Source of the DNA: Vibrio scophthalmi LMG 19158
GTDB taxonomy: Bacteria; Pseudomonadota; Gammaproteobacteria; Enterobacterales; Vibrionaceae
Direction of reading: 5' to 3'
Assembly (NCBI RefSeq): GCF_000222585.1
Contig: NZ_AFWE01000078.1
Coordinates: 62,001 to 126,000 of the forward strand
DNA length: 64,000 nt
Below are positions 18,995-28,061 of the stretch, in pieces. The notes beneath the pieces were generated by a model. The model had not been told where the DNA came from. It did no database searches and was given only the letters and a program-made list of their open reading frames with translations. Every line of letters starts with the position of its first letter. Within the stretch, counting starts at the first letter, position 1. A program made the position numbers and the translations under genes.

Positions 18995-19731
18995 TCGCCT
19001 TGCCGAAAGAAAGAACGAGCCTGTTGGATACGTCACAGACACCTAATTGGCCCGCTTATTTTGAGCAGCTTAAACAGCAAGCGCAAGATCCGCGCCTACA
19101 AGCCTATTATTCAGCGCCAATTGCTGAGGCGTCGACACCGTTAAAAGAGGTGCAGTTTGTCGCGCTCGATTTTGAAACCACAGGGTTGAATTCTCAGCAA
19201 GATGCGATTCTTACTATCGGGCTAGTGCCTTTCACATTGTCACGTGTTGCGTGTAAAGAATCGGCGCACTGGGTGGTTAACCCTAACCGAGATCTCAACG
19301 AAGAATCAGTCGTTATTCACGGTATTACCGACACGGAAGTAAAGGCGGCTCCGCAGCTTGAAGCGATTCTAGAAGAGGTTTTGAAGGCTTTGGCCGGTAA
19401 GATTGTCGTGGTTCACTACAAAAATATTGAGCGTCAGTTTTTCTATCAAGCATTGATGGAATGTATCGGTGAAGGGATTGAGTTTCCAGTGGTGGATACC
19501 TTGGATATTGAGTATGCCATCCAGCGTGAACAGTGCCGTGGTTTTTTCAATTGGCTAAAACGTAAGAAGCCAGGCTCAGTAAGGCTTGGTCAGTCACGAC
19601 AGCGTTATGGTTTACCCGCGTATCAACCGCATCATGCGCTCACAGATGCCTTAGCAACCGCCGAACTCTTACAAGCTCAGTTTCAGTACTATTTTGCACC
19701 AGAAACGCAGCTGTCAGAAGTGTGGTTATAG
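18991..19731 (+). CDS. DnaQ-like 3'-5' exonuclease
   Basis: The protein has 246 residues with a DEDD exonuclease fold. Exo I is DFETTGL (Asp60, Glu62) and Exo III is HHALTDALATAELL, where the spaced His and Asp define the DEDDh type. It resembles a polymerase III epsilon-like nuclease but lacks the polymerase-binding tail context. It overlaps the DUF294 gene by 4 bases. This pair is often found beside the acetate permease gene actP in proteobacteria; here actP is absent and a BCCT gene follows. The role of the nuclease in such operons is not settled. Confidence 0.86.
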   Translation: MIALPKERTSLLDTSQTPNWPAYFEQLKQQAQDPRLQAYYSAPIAEASTPLKEVQFVALDFETTGLNSQQDAILTIGLVPFTLSRVACKESAHWVVNPNRDLNEESVVIHGITDTEVKAAPQLEAILEEVLKALAGKIVVVHYKNIERQFFYQALMECIGEGIEFPVVDTLDIEYAIQREQCRGFFNWLKRKKPGSVRLGQSRQRYGLPAYQPHHALTDALATAELLQAQFQYYFAPETQLSEVWL

Positions 19732-19820
19732 GAAAAAATGTTCTTTATTGGTAAAAAATAAGTGTAATCGAGGTGGTTTTAAGATTATGATCCTTCATCC
19801 TTTCGATTAGTTAAGGAAAT

Positions 19821-19843
19821 GCTCAATAGTGAAAAAATTGAGC
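19821..19843. repeat. inverted repeat upstream of the BCCT gene
   Basis: GCTCAAT and ATTGAGC form perfect 7-base arms around a 9-base A-rich loop, about 85 bases before the BCCT start codon. It could be an mRNA hairpin ending the exonuclease transcript or an operator. There is no U-run. Confidence 0.3.
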
Positions 19844-19927
19844 GATTGGATTTGAAATTACCTTTCACTCTTAATGATTACGAAAGAAGAATTTTAATAA
19901 ATGGTCACGTTTTTAAGGAGATAATTC

Positions 19928-21592
19928 GTGAGCACAGAAAACAATGGCGGGATTCAACGTCCCGACGGCAAGGTAAACGCGATCGACACTGATTACCAAA
20001 TTGGTCAAGATAACGTAGCTTTAAAAGTAGGCCCATTTGGCCTTGATATTCACAACCGTGTGTTTGCCATTTCAGGTATGTCTATCATCCTGTTTGTCAT
20101 CTTAACACTTACCTTCAGACAGCAAGTTGAACCCTTTTTCGCTGGATTGCGCGGATGGCTGGTCTCTAACTTAGATTGGTTCTTCCTTGCATCAGGTAAC
20201 TTTTTTGTTGTCGTCTGTCTGATCTTAATCTTTACTCCGCTTGGCCGAGTAAGAATTGGTGGTACAGAAGCAACACCGGATTATAGCTATACTGGTTGGT
20301 TAGCCATGCTATTTGCTGCCGGTATGGGTATCGGTTTGGTGTTCTTTGGTGTATCTGAGCCAATGTCTCACTTCAGTGCTGCGCTTAATGGTGTTACCGT
20401 TGAAAATGGCGTACGTACTGACTGGGCACCTCTGGGGGCGGCAATTGGTGATACTGAAGCGGCTTCTGCTCTAGGTATGGCTGCAACGATTTACCACTGG
20501 GCATTGCACCCATGGTCAATCTACGCGTTGCTTGCGCTTGGTCTAGCGATCTTCTCGTTCAATAAAGGTCTACCATTGACCATGCGTTCAATCTTTTACC
20601 CACTATTTGGTGAGCGTATTTGGGGTTGGACAGGTCACGTGATTGATATTCTGGCGGTTGTTGCGACAGTATTTGGTCTTGCTACGTCATTGGGTTATGG
20701 CGCATCGCAAGCGGCTACTGGTTTGAACTACTTGTTCGGTATCCCAATGAACGACACGACGCAAATTATCTTGATCGTTATCATCACAGCTTTGGCTCTC
20801 GTATCAGTTGTTGCGGGTCTTGATAGCGGTGTTAAGCGTCTTTCTGAGATCAACATGGGTGTGGCGGCGATTCTATTACTGTTCGTGATTGTTGTTGGTC
20901 CTACATTGGCTATCTTTACCGGTTTCTTTGACAACATCGGCGCTTACTTATCGAATATTACTGCGCTTTCAATGCCGTTTGGCCGTGAAGATGTGAATTA
21001 TTCACAAGGTTGGACTGCGTTTTACTGGGCGTGGTGGATTTCATGGTCCCCATTCGTTGGTATGTTTATCGCACGTGTTTCTCGTGGTCGTTCAGTTCGT
21101 GAGTTTATCGTCTGCGTTATCCTGATCCCATCAACCGTGTGTGTATTGTGGATGACAGCGTTTGGTGGCACTGCAATTAGCCAGTACGTTAATGACGGTT
21201 ACCAAGCGGTATTTAATGCTGATCTGCCTCTTAAACTGTTTGCGATGCTTGATGTGATGCCATTTGCAGAGATCACCTCTATCGTTGGTATCGTTCTGAT
21301 TGTTGTGTTCTTTATCACTTCTGCTGACTCTGGCTCACTGGTTATCGATACCATCGCAGCGGGCGGTAAAGTCGATGCACCAACTCCTCAACGTGTGTTC
21401 TGGTGTACGTTTGAAGGCTTAGTCGCGATCGCGCTATTACTTGGCGGTGGCCTAGCGGCAGCGCAAGCGATGGCGGTAACAACCGGTTTACCATTTACAC
21501 TTGTTTTACTTGTTGCTTCGGTTTCTTTGGTTAAAGGTTTGATGGATGAACCTCGTCCTAAATCGAAGAAAGGGAAAAAAGCAGTCGCGTAA
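19928..21592 (+). CDS. BCCT-family betaine/choline/carnitine transporter
   Basis: The 554-residue protein has twelve predicted membrane segments. BCCT signatures are present: AAGMGIGLVFFGVSEPMSH in segment 3, ATIYHWALHPWSIYALLALGL (aromatic-rich substrate region), and WAWWISWSPFVGMFIARVSRGR in segment 8, with ITSADSGSLVID near the end. Family members import glycine betaine, choline or related quaternary amines with Na+ or H+. The start is GTG, supported by AAGGAG eight bases upstream. The short C-terminal tail (KPKSKKGKKAVA-like, strongly basic) is compatible with osmotic regulation. A strong terminator follows. Confidence 0.9.
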   Translation: MSTENNGGIQRPDGKVNAIDTDYQIGQDNVALKVGPFGLDIHNRVFAISGMSIILFVILTLTFRQQVEPFFAGLRGWLVSNLDWFFLASGNFFVVVCLILIFTPLGRVRIGGTEATPDYSYTGWLAMLFAAGMGIGLVFFGVSEPMSHFSAALNGVTVENGVRTDWAPLGAAIGDTEAASALGMAATIYHWALHPWSIYALLALGLAIFSFNKGLPLTMRSIFYPLFGERIWGWTGHVIDILAVVATVFGLATSLGYGASQAATGLNYLFGIPMNDTTQIILIVIITALALVSVVAGLDSGVKRLSEINMGVAAILLLFVIVVGPTLAIFTGFFDNIGAYLSNITALSMPFGREDVNYSQGWTAFYWAWWISWSPFVGMFIARVSRGRSVREFIVCVILIPSTVCVLWMTAFGGTAISQYVNDGYQAVFNADLPLKLFAMLDVMPFAEITSIVGIVLIVVFFITSADSGSLVIDTIAAGGKVDAPTPQRVFWCTFEGLVAIALLLGGGLAAAQAMAVTTGLPFTLVLLVASVSLVKGLMDEPRPKSKKGKKAVA

Positions 21593-21633
21593 TAACAACC
21601 GCTAATCTGCTTAACTCGATGATTGATTAAGTC

Positions 21634-21664
21634 AAAACGGCATACGAAAGTATGCCGTTTTTGT
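21634..21664 (+). terminator. rho-independent terminator of the BCCT gene
   Basis: AAAACGGCATA and TATGCCGTTTT form a perfect 11-base stem with a CGAAAG loop and a T-run. It lies about 40 bases after the BCCT stop codon. Confidence 0.9.
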
Positions 21665-21731
21665 ATTAATCGAAAGCAAACTCAATCCAACTAAATCCTC
21701 AATCAAACCCAATCGTTGTTCATTGCTACCG

Positions 21732-21750
21732 AGTAATAATAATCATTATA
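21732..21750. promoter_or_regulatory. Fur-box-like sequence
   Basis: The 19 bases AGTAATAATAATCATTATA match the classical consensus GATAATGATAATCATTATC at 15 of 19 positions by my alignment. A TTGTTC (21716-21721) and T/A-rich hexamers nearby could be the -35 and -10 elements, so the box would overlap a promoter pointing right. Confidence 0.45.
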
Positions 21751-21755
21751 AGTCT

Positions 21756-21885
21756 TTGATCATTCTTGCGGATTAAACAGCGGATAAGATAGTGATACGT
21801 TTATAAGAATAGTGTAATAAGAACAAAATTAGCGGGAGTGGTAGAGATTCAGCATAAAAAAAAGAGTCGCAATAGCGACTCTTTT
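21756..21885 (+). ncRNA. candidate Fur-regulated small RNA
   Basis: Between the Fur-like promoter region and a strong terminator lie about 100 to 130 bases with no open frame. The 5' end is a guess from the promoter position; the 3' end is the T-run after the hairpin. I do not see the conserved RyhB core in it. It may be a different iron-responsive RNA or only a chance arrangement. Confidence 0.3.
21859..21885. terminator. strong bidirectional terminator hairpin
   Basis: AAAAGAGTCGC and GCGACTCTTTT form a perfect 11-base stem with an AATA loop, flanked by A-run and T-run, so it can act on both strands. No annotated gene ends directly before it on the plus strand, which is what suggests a small transcript here. 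Confidence 0.8.
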
Positions 21886-22216
21886 CTCTCCAAACTGTCA
21901 GCAAAAAAGCTTGGAATTCCAGGGGCAAACGAAGGTTTCTTTTTTTTGTACATAAAAAATACTATCGAATTGAACGGAAGTAAATTGCCAAAACGTATTT
22001 GGTTTTAATTTACTGATGAAAAAAATATAAGGGTGGACTAATTCACATATAGATGTAACAGATAATTTTGTTAGTATTATTTGCAACCTCAATAGTGATG
22101 GTATTTTGACGGAAAGTATTAGCCCGCCAAAAAATAGTTCACTGCAAACACTATTTTAGACTTTTGACTCTAATCACAATATTCTCATTAGTATTATGGC
22201 GATTTGACGAAAATGT

Positions 22217-22432
22217 TTAGTTGTATTTTTTGATCATTCCGTAGGGTTTTTCTTGTCGACGAATATCAAGCATCAAGCTTGCCGAGTGAGGAATGGATAA
22301 CTGAATCGTTTTTAAATTAGCTTCAAGCCCTTTGTAATAGCGGTTAAGCAACGCAAACGCACTGACTAGAGTGGGTATCACAACGCTCGCTAGCAAGCTT
22401 TGTAAGCGGATAGAGTGTTTTATAGCAGCCAT
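22217..22432 (-). CDS. possible small membrane protein
   Basis: This 71-codon frame starts 50 bases downstream of the lone DUF3131 gene on the same strand. The N-terminal half has a hydrophobic stretch (SLLASVVIPTLVSAFALL, about residues 12-29) and the tail is basic. I do not recognise a family. No good Shine-Dalgarno is visible before its ATG, so it may not be translated. If real, it would be the second gene of a two-gene unit with DUF3131. Confidence 0.33.
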   Translation of the reverse strand: MAAIKHSIRLQSLLASVVIPTLVSAFALLNRYYKGLEANLKTIQLSIPHSASLMLDIRRQEKPYGMIKKYN

Positions 22433-22482
22433 GACGTTTATCTGTCTGAACGTTCATTAATTCTCTTGAGAATAATGAAAGC

Positions 22483-23970
22483 CTAGTTCAATTTTTCTAA
22501 GCTAGGATTATGGCCAGTGATATTTGAGGGGAGAAGCAGGGGGCTTTGTCCGCTTTGTTTATACCACAGCGCGACGAGGATTAATGAATTGGTATTGATA
22601 TTAAAGGCGGTATTTACGCCACCATTCTCATATTCGCCGGTAGGAATACTACGCGCTTGGAGGCTATTGTTGAGTACCGCATCGAACAGCTGTTGAGCAA
22701 ATTCGTCATCGAATAGCACGCTAAACCCAAAGGCGACTTTATGACTTAATATTTGTGGGTTCTCAATCACTTTTCCGCCGGGGCTGACGCTCGTCCACGA
22801 TTTGCCATAATAATAAAGGTTGTTATAAGCAAACCATGGGTTTTTATTCATTGCATCTTCTGCGTAGCTAAAGAGCTTATTTTGCTGTTTTGAATGCACT
22901 TTATGCAGAGAGTATATAGTCTCAAGTTGGTTCCAATCACTATATTGGCCAAACTCTAAACTGGCCAATACATAAGGATCACTGGTCATAAAGGGCACGT
23001 TACGACTATCAATTTGTAACGTATTACCTGATATGTCGACGGTTGAAATATAGTCGTCAATATTGGGAAGTGGCACTTTATACCCAAACAACTCAAAGCC
23101 TGTTGCGGCATATTGTAGATAACCATGCCGACCTTCTTGGCGATAATATTCGGTACCTTTATAACGCTTTTCACCGTAAAGAGTGCCGTTACTGATTGCT
23201 TTATTTAGCTCCCAGTAGCTGAGAAGATCAAGAATTTCATCTTCCAGTTCAGGGTGCTGTTGGCAGAGTATTTTCAGCCAAATCAATAGTCGTCCGATAT
23301 CCAGTGCTGACCAGCCGTTGCCATTAGTCGGCTCTGAACTCAGCCTCCCAGACGGCATACCTGTTTTTGTACTGTATTCACGATTTGGCAACCAGTCTTT
23401 GTACAGCGGCATTTCACGCAGTGTAGAGAGTGTCTGTGCCAATTCTCGGTGCGTTTGTTCCTTCGATTTTAAATTAAGTGCTTCTAGAGCGAGCGTGCCA
23501 GCAATGCCACTGGCAACATCCCACATCGTTGAATGGGCATAACCCTGAACAGAATCCCATAGCCCGGTGGTTTCACGTCGATTTCGGTCAAAATAGTATT
23601 GGGCTTTTTTTGCTAATAGACGCTCATTGCGATTGAGTTGATAGAGAGGTTTTCCATGCTGGTACGTAGGGTGAATGTCCGCGGTTGTCAGCGTTATTGC
23701 ATTTAACCCATTTGAAAAATCAGAGGGTTCAGGCTCAGTAAGAATTGAAGATTCGAGAATCGGCGGTGCGATGACTCGGCGTTGAAATGTTGTTGCTGGA
23801 GCTGCTGATTGGGTTTGTTGAGATATACTGCGCTGACCATAGAAACTCACTTGTTCTCCGGCTAATGCATCATTTTTTATTGAGCTACCATCGACAAGCT
23901 CATCACTATTAACGTATATCGGTAGGGCAGTAATAACACCGACAATAACTAACCAGCAGCGAGATTTCAC
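22483..23970 (-). CDS. secreted DUF3131 protein (lone copy)
   Basis: The 495-residue protein has a signal peptide (about 1-22). A disordered linker (about 25-110) is followed by a DUF3131 domain with STMWDVASGIAG, the LP.REYST.T segment, GNGWSALDIGRLLIWL, DPYVLASLEFG and PWFAYNNLYYYGKSW. It is the fourth and most divergent member of a family with three tandem copies at 39398-43532. The domain has an all-helical look like (alpha/alpha)6 sugar-processing folds, so a role in polysaccharide handling in the periplasm is inferred. Its function is not established. Two GATAAT hexamers about 35 bases upstream faintly resemble a Fur site. Confidence 0.75.
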   Translation of the reverse strand: MKSRCWLVIVGVITALPIYVNSDELVDGSSIKNDALAGEQVSFYGQRSISQQTQSAAPATTFQRRVIAPPILESSILTEPEPSDFSNGLNAITLTTADIHPTYQHGKPLYQLNRNERLLAKKAQYYFDRNRRETTGLWDSVQGYAHSTMWDVASGIAGTLALEALNLKSKEQTHRELAQTLSTLREMPLYKDWLPNREYSTKTGMPSGRLSSEPTNGNGWSALDIGRLLIWLKILCQQHPELEDEILDLLSYWELNKAISNGTLYGEKRYKGTEYYRQEGRHGYLQYAATGFELFGYKVPLPNIDDYISTVDISGNTLQIDSRNVPFMTSDPYVLASLEFGQYSDWNQLETIYSLHKVHSKQQNKLFSYAEDAMNKNPWFAYNNLYYYGKSWTSVSPGGKVIENPQILSHKVAFGFSVLFDDEFAQQLFDAVLNNSLQARSIPTGEYENGGVNTAFNINTNSLILVALWYKQSGQSPLLLPSNITGHNPSLEKLN

Positions 23971-24307
23971 GTGTTATGCAATTCCATTCGCAAATGTTTA
24001 TCTAAGATAATGATAATACAAGATTTGCTATACGCTAGTTAGGTTGATAAAAAAGCTGCTATAGCTCGATGTTGCAGCTTGATGCTGCGTGTTAAGAGCA
24101 ATGTATAGTTGTGTCGTCATCAATGGAGAAAAGAGAGAGGTTAAAAATCAACCACAATGCTTGAGTTTCACTGATGAGGGTTGTTACACTATAGATGATC
24201 GCGATACGCTGAAGTTATCCAACATTCTATTACTTTTATCACAATAATTTTTATGACAACGGACAGTGCTGGCTAAATGGATTTGAGTTTAGTTAGGAAA
24301 TACTGTT
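23971..24307. other. divergent intergenic region
   Basis: These 337 bases lie between the DUF3131 gene (minus) and the secretion operon (plus). There is no open frame of note. The direct hexamers GATAATGATAAT at 24006-24017 are the only recognisable motif and give at best a weak Fur-like match. Confidence 0.4.
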
Positions 24308-24941
24308 ATGAAACATTTTTGTCAATTTGTTCAAACGCTAGGCTTTAGTGAGTGCCAAGTCGGCGCTTGTGACCCCTTTTCTGAACCACAATTTTTTTTA
24401 TACTCATCCTGATTACACTCTAGGGTCTGATGCCAAAAGACGTGTTCACGATTATCTAGCGAACCAACCCCTATTTTTACAAGATTATGGTCAAATAGAA
24501 CAGGCAGATTTTGCGATTGGCTTTTCATTTGGTGATAGCGACTGCATCAACCTTGAGCTAGCCAATATCGCTAATAAGGTGCATCAAATTGCGCCGTCAT
24601 TAACGCTCTATTTGCAACAAGAGATCGCTCTTCATGCGTCAACACCGCGGATAATCATTGCTAATAATCAGTATCAAACAACGTTTGATGTGGCGAAGCA
24701 AGCGCAACAACGACAAGTGGGCAAAAAAGTATTGGTATTGGCTCAAGCATGGCATGCCAAGCGTTGTATCGAAACTTGTCAGTCACTGGGACTTGAAGTG
24801 GTTGCATTGAAAGTGGTCAATGGTTTCCCTGCTAACGATCCACAGCCGTGGGTTCGTAATCCAATCAATTGGGTGATCAAAGAGAGCCATCGGCATATGG
24901 CGACGGGTTATGAAATTAGTCAGAAATATCAACTAGCTTAG
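24308..24941 (+). CDS. uncharacterised protein, frame broken at a T8 run
   Basis: An ATG at 24308 with an AGGA upstream opens a frame that stops after 34 codons. It enters a run of eight T at 24392-24399. If the run had seven T, the frame would join the long downstream frame and give a 210-residue protein ending at 24941. The downstream frame on its own has only a GTG at 24348 without a good ribosome site. The restored protein has a weak DUF218/YdcF-like look (a VLVLAQAWHAKRCIETC segment), which I do not trust. It is first in line before the type I secretion genes. The run may be a sequencing error, a mutation, or a phase-variable or slippage site. Confidence 0.55.
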
Positions 24942-25016
24942 TCATCGACTGACAAAACAGCGTCTATACTCAACAGATAACTATATGCAACAACGTCAGT
25001 TAGGGTTCATTAAGCT

Positions 25017-26726
25017 ATGAGTATAGATTCGGCAAAGGCTTCGCTGTCGAACAATCCGTTCGATGCTGTCCGCAAGGAAATTTGGGCAGCGATCTCATTC
25101 AGTTTAGGGGTTAATTTGCTCGTGCTGGCCGTGCCAGTTTATAGCCTACAGCTCTTTGACCGGGTGATGGGCAGTGCCAGTGTTGAAACTATGTTTGCTT
25201 TGCTGGTTATTACACTCTTTTTAGTCACCGCTCAGGCGCTACTTGAGTATATTCGCACCTTGTTAATGCAACGCTCAGCACTAAAGTTGGATGCAAAACT
25301 GAGTGGAGAACTATTAGCAAAAAGCATCGCTGAATCCTCAAAAACCAATCGTATTGAAAAAAACGCCTTACAAAACCTCACAACATTACGTAATTTTTTG
25401 GTATCACCTTCAACGTCATCCATTCTTGATTTGCCTTTCACGCCACTGTTTTTATTACTGTTGTTTGCGTTCCATCCTTATATCGGTTTTGTTGCTCTGA
25501 TTGGTGTGGTGATATTTGCAGGTCTAGCGGCGGTGATGATGTTGGGCGGTAGAAAGTTAACCGCTCAAGCGCAGAAGACCACCGCTCAGGTAAGCATGGA
25601 ACTCAATGATTATTTAAGAAATGCCCCTACATTAAAAGCGATGGGGATGAGTGAGAATGTCGGTAACTCATGGCGAGAAACCAATGCTAGCGTGTTGCAT
25701 TTACAGTGGTTGGTGAATTCTCGTGTGGGACTATTGCTAGCTATCAGCCGTTATTTTAGAACCTTATTGCAAGTCGCAGTGCTGACCTGTGGAGTCTACT
25801 TAGCACTGCAACAGCAAGTAGGCATTGGCGCGGTGATAGCCAGTTCGATATTGATTGGACGTGTTTTAAGCCCGTTTGAAAGCGCGGTGAGCGGCTGGAA
25901 AACATGGTATAGCGCGTTCAAAGCGTGGCAAAGCCTAAATCATAGTGTGTTGGAAAACACACACTCCAAGAAGACGCTGTTACCAGAACCAAAAGGCGAT
26001 ATTCAGTTTAGTAATGTCAGTCTTAAATTTGCTCATGCGCGTAAGGCGACGATTCAAAATATCAGTTTTAAGCTAGGGGCGGGAAATGCACTTGCGGTGA
26101 TGGGTAATTCCGGATCTGGAAAATCAACCTTAGCCAGTTTGTTAATGGGCATTCAACAACCGAGTATGGGCGAGATCATGATTGATGGTGCCAGCATTGA
26201 AAAGTGGGATCTTAATCAGTTTGGCCAATACATTGGTTATCTACCTCAACATGTCGGTCTACTGGCAGGGACGGTAAAACAAAATATTTGCCGTTTTACT
26301 GAAGGAGACGATGAGGCCGTAATACGAGCGGCCAAGTTGGCGTGTATTCATGAAATCATAATGTCATTGCCGGACGGTTACGAAACCTATATTGGAGAGG
26401 GCGGTGTTTTACTTTCCGGCGGGCAAAAGCAAAGGATTGGTCTAGCAAGAGCCATTTATTCCAACCCAAGAGTATTGGTGCTCGATGAGCCTAATTCAAA
26501 TTTGGATCCAGAAGGTGAAACGGCCTTAGCGATTGTGCTGCAACATTGTAAAGAGCACCAAATTACGGTGGTGATGATCAGTCATCGCCCAGGTTTTTTG
26601 CGCCAAATGGATTGGGTGATAAAACTCAAAGATGGCAAGGTAGAAAAAGCGGGTACCTGCGAGCAATTCTTGGGGCTACATGTTGAGCCAGAGTTGACAG
26701 AAAGTAAAACAAGTAAGACAGCTTAA
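25017..26726 (+). CDS. type I secretion permease/ATPase (PrtD/LapB-like)
   Basis: This 569-residue ABC exporter has a membrane domain with about six helices (about 20-300). The nucleotide-binding domain has Walker A GNSGSGKS (363-370), signature LSGGQKQRIGLARA and Walker B VLVLDEPNSNLD. No N-terminal C39 peptidase-like domain is present, which places it with the PrtD/HasD branch. These exporters move RTX proteins carrying an uncleaved C-terminal signal. It is followed 9 bases later by the HlyD partner. The huge RTX gene 1.7 kb downstream, convergent to it, is the obvious cargo. A TolC-type outer channel is not encoded here. Confidence 0.92.
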   Translation: MSIDSAKASLSNNPFDAVRKEIWAAISFSLGVNLLVLAVPVYSLQLFDRVMGSASVETMFALLVITLFLVTAQALLEYIRTLLMQRSALKLDAKLSGELLAKSIAESSKTNRIEKNALQNLTTLRNFLVSPSTSSILDLPFTPLFLLLLFAFHPYIGFVALIGVVIFAGLAAVMMLGGRKLTAQAQKTTAQVSMELNDYLRNAPTLKAMGMSENVGNSWRETNASVLHLQWLVNSRVGLLLAISRYFRTLLQVAVLTCGVYLALQQQVGIGAVIASSILIGRVLSPFESAVSGWKTWYSAFKAWQSLNHSVLENTHSKKTLLPEPKGDIQFSNVSLKFAHARKATIQNISFKLGAGNALAVMGNSGSGKSTLASLLMGIQQPSMGEIMIDGASIEKWDLNQFGQYIGYLPQHVGLLAGTVKQNICRFTEGDDEAVIRAAKLACIHEIIMSLPDGYETYIGEGGVLLSGGQKQRIGLARAIYSNPRVLVLDEPNSNLDPEGETALAIVLQHCKEHQITVVMISHRPGFLRQMDWVIKLKDGKVEKAGTCEQFLGLHVEPELTESKTSKTA

Positions 26727-26735
26727 GGTGGCGTT

Positions 26736-28061
26736 ATGGATGATGTCGTACAGAAAGAGATGTTCAGTACCCGTAAACTGACTGTGATTGGTTTGACCGT
26801 TTTAGTTGTTACCGTTGGGGGCTTTTTAGTTTGGGCAATGAGCATGCCGTTAAGTTCAGCCTCTGTTGCTACCGGCAGTTTAGTCGTGGAGAGTAAACGT
26901 AAGCAAATCCAACATTTGCAAGGTGGCTGGGTAAAACAAGTCTTCGTTCGAGAAGGGCAAACGGTCGCGGTTGGTCAAGCTCTGATTGAGCTTTCAGATA
27001 CGAAAGCGGAAGCCGACTATCGCCGCTATCTGTATCGCAGTTACTCTTTGCTTGCACAACAAGCAAGGCTCAATACGTTAACCAATGGTGATGCTGAGAT
27101 TGTATGGCCTGAAGCGCTCACTGTTGAGAAAGATGAGGTGGTGATTGCGGCTCTGTTACGCAGTGAAAATGTTCAGTTTGAACAAGCATTGTTGCGGGTG
27201 CAATTACTGGCAGGTCAATATCAGCAGAGAATTGCTTTATATAACGAAAAAATCGAAGGTAATCAGTTTCAAAAACGCGCCATTGCCACTCAAGGCGATT
27301 TAGTTAAACAAGAAGTCACAATGACGAAGGGCTTAGTTGACAAAGGTTACGTGTCTAAAACGCGTATGTTGGAATTGCTACGTCATCAAGCGCGGATTGA
27401 TGCTGAATTGGCCGAGATCAGTCTGACGATTGATATGGCTGAGCGAGAGCTTGAATCGCTGCATCAAACTCACCAAAATCAACTTTTGGAGCTAAAGCGT
27501 GAGCACTCTTTTCAACTTAAAGGGGTCAATGATGAGTTAAGGGATGTACAACAACTGATTAAAACCGCATTGGATATCCGCGAGCGTATTTTAATTCGCA
27601 GTGAATTTGATGGCAAAGTCGTGGGGATGAATATCGCCAACATCGGCGGTGTTATTAAGCCGGGGCAAGTATTGATGGAGATCGTGCCAGAAAGTGATGA
27701 ATTGATTGTTGAAGCGATCGTATCACCTAAGGATATTGATGTGGTGAGGCCAGGGCTAGATGCACGGGTGCGTTTAACGGCTTACAGTGCGAGAAACACA
27801 CCGCCAGTGGTAGGCGAAGTGTTGCACGTTTCTGCTGATCGAGTATTACAGGGGGGTGAGAATAAAGATACCGCGCAAGGGTATCTAGTGACTATTCGTT
27901 TCGATCACTCTTCAATTTCTGATTTGATTGAGAATCATGGCGTAGCACTTTATCCGGGCATGTTAGCGGAAGTTCTGATTCTTGGTGAAGAACGGACGCT
28001 CTGGGATTACTTGGTTAGCCCGATTCTAAGTGGCCTTAATAAAGCGATGAGGGAAGTATAA
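26736..28061 (+). CDS. type I secretion membrane-fusion protein (HlyD family)
   Basis: The 441-residue protein has one N-terminal membrane anchor (about 13-33). A biotinyl-lipoyl-like domain (HLQGGWVKQVFVREGQTVAVGQALIEL) and a long coiled-coil hairpin (about 120-280) follow. The C-terminal beta-barrel part has LIRSEFDGKVVGMNIANIGGVIKPGQVLMEIVPE. It bridges the ABC exporter to TolC. It is tightly linked to the ABC gene upstream. Its TAA stop overlaps the ATG of the next gene (TAATG), which shows that the small zinc-ribbon protein is co-translated with the secretion pair. Confidence 0.92.
   Translation: MDDVVQKEMFSTRKLTVIGLTVLVVTVGGFLVWAMSMPLSSASVATGSLVVESKRKQIQHLQGGWVKQVFVREGQTVAVGQALIELSDTKAEADYRRYLYRSYSLLAQQARLNTLTNGDAEIVWPEALTVEKDEVVIAALLRSENVQFEQALLRVQLLAGQYQQRIALYNEKIEGNQFQKRAIATQGDLVKQEVTMTKGLVDKGYVSKTRMLELLRHQARIDAELAEISLTIDMAERELESLHQTHQNQLLELKREHSFQLKGVNDELRDVQQLIKTALDIRERILIRSEFDGKVVGMNIANIGGVIKPGQVLMEIVPESDELIVEAIVSPKDIDVVRPGLDARVRLTAYSARNTPPVVGEVLHVSADRVLQGGENKDTAQGYLVTIRFDHSSISDLIENHGVALYPGMLAEVLILGEERTLWDYLVSPILSGLNKAMREV

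Larger units (their letters stand above)
21593..22216. other. gene-poor region with two terminators and a Fur-like site
   Basis: No convincing protein gene is visible in these 624 bases. They contain the BCCT terminator (21634-21664), a Fur-box-like sequence (21732-21750), a second strong hairpin terminator (21859-21885), and then an AT-rich stretch. The box followed by a terminator about 110 bases later suggests a small RNA gene, listed separately. Confidence 0.5.

Noticed and set aside
21756-21885. RyhB homolog
   Set aside because: The conserved pairing core of RyhB is not seen, so only an unnamed candidate RNA is listed.
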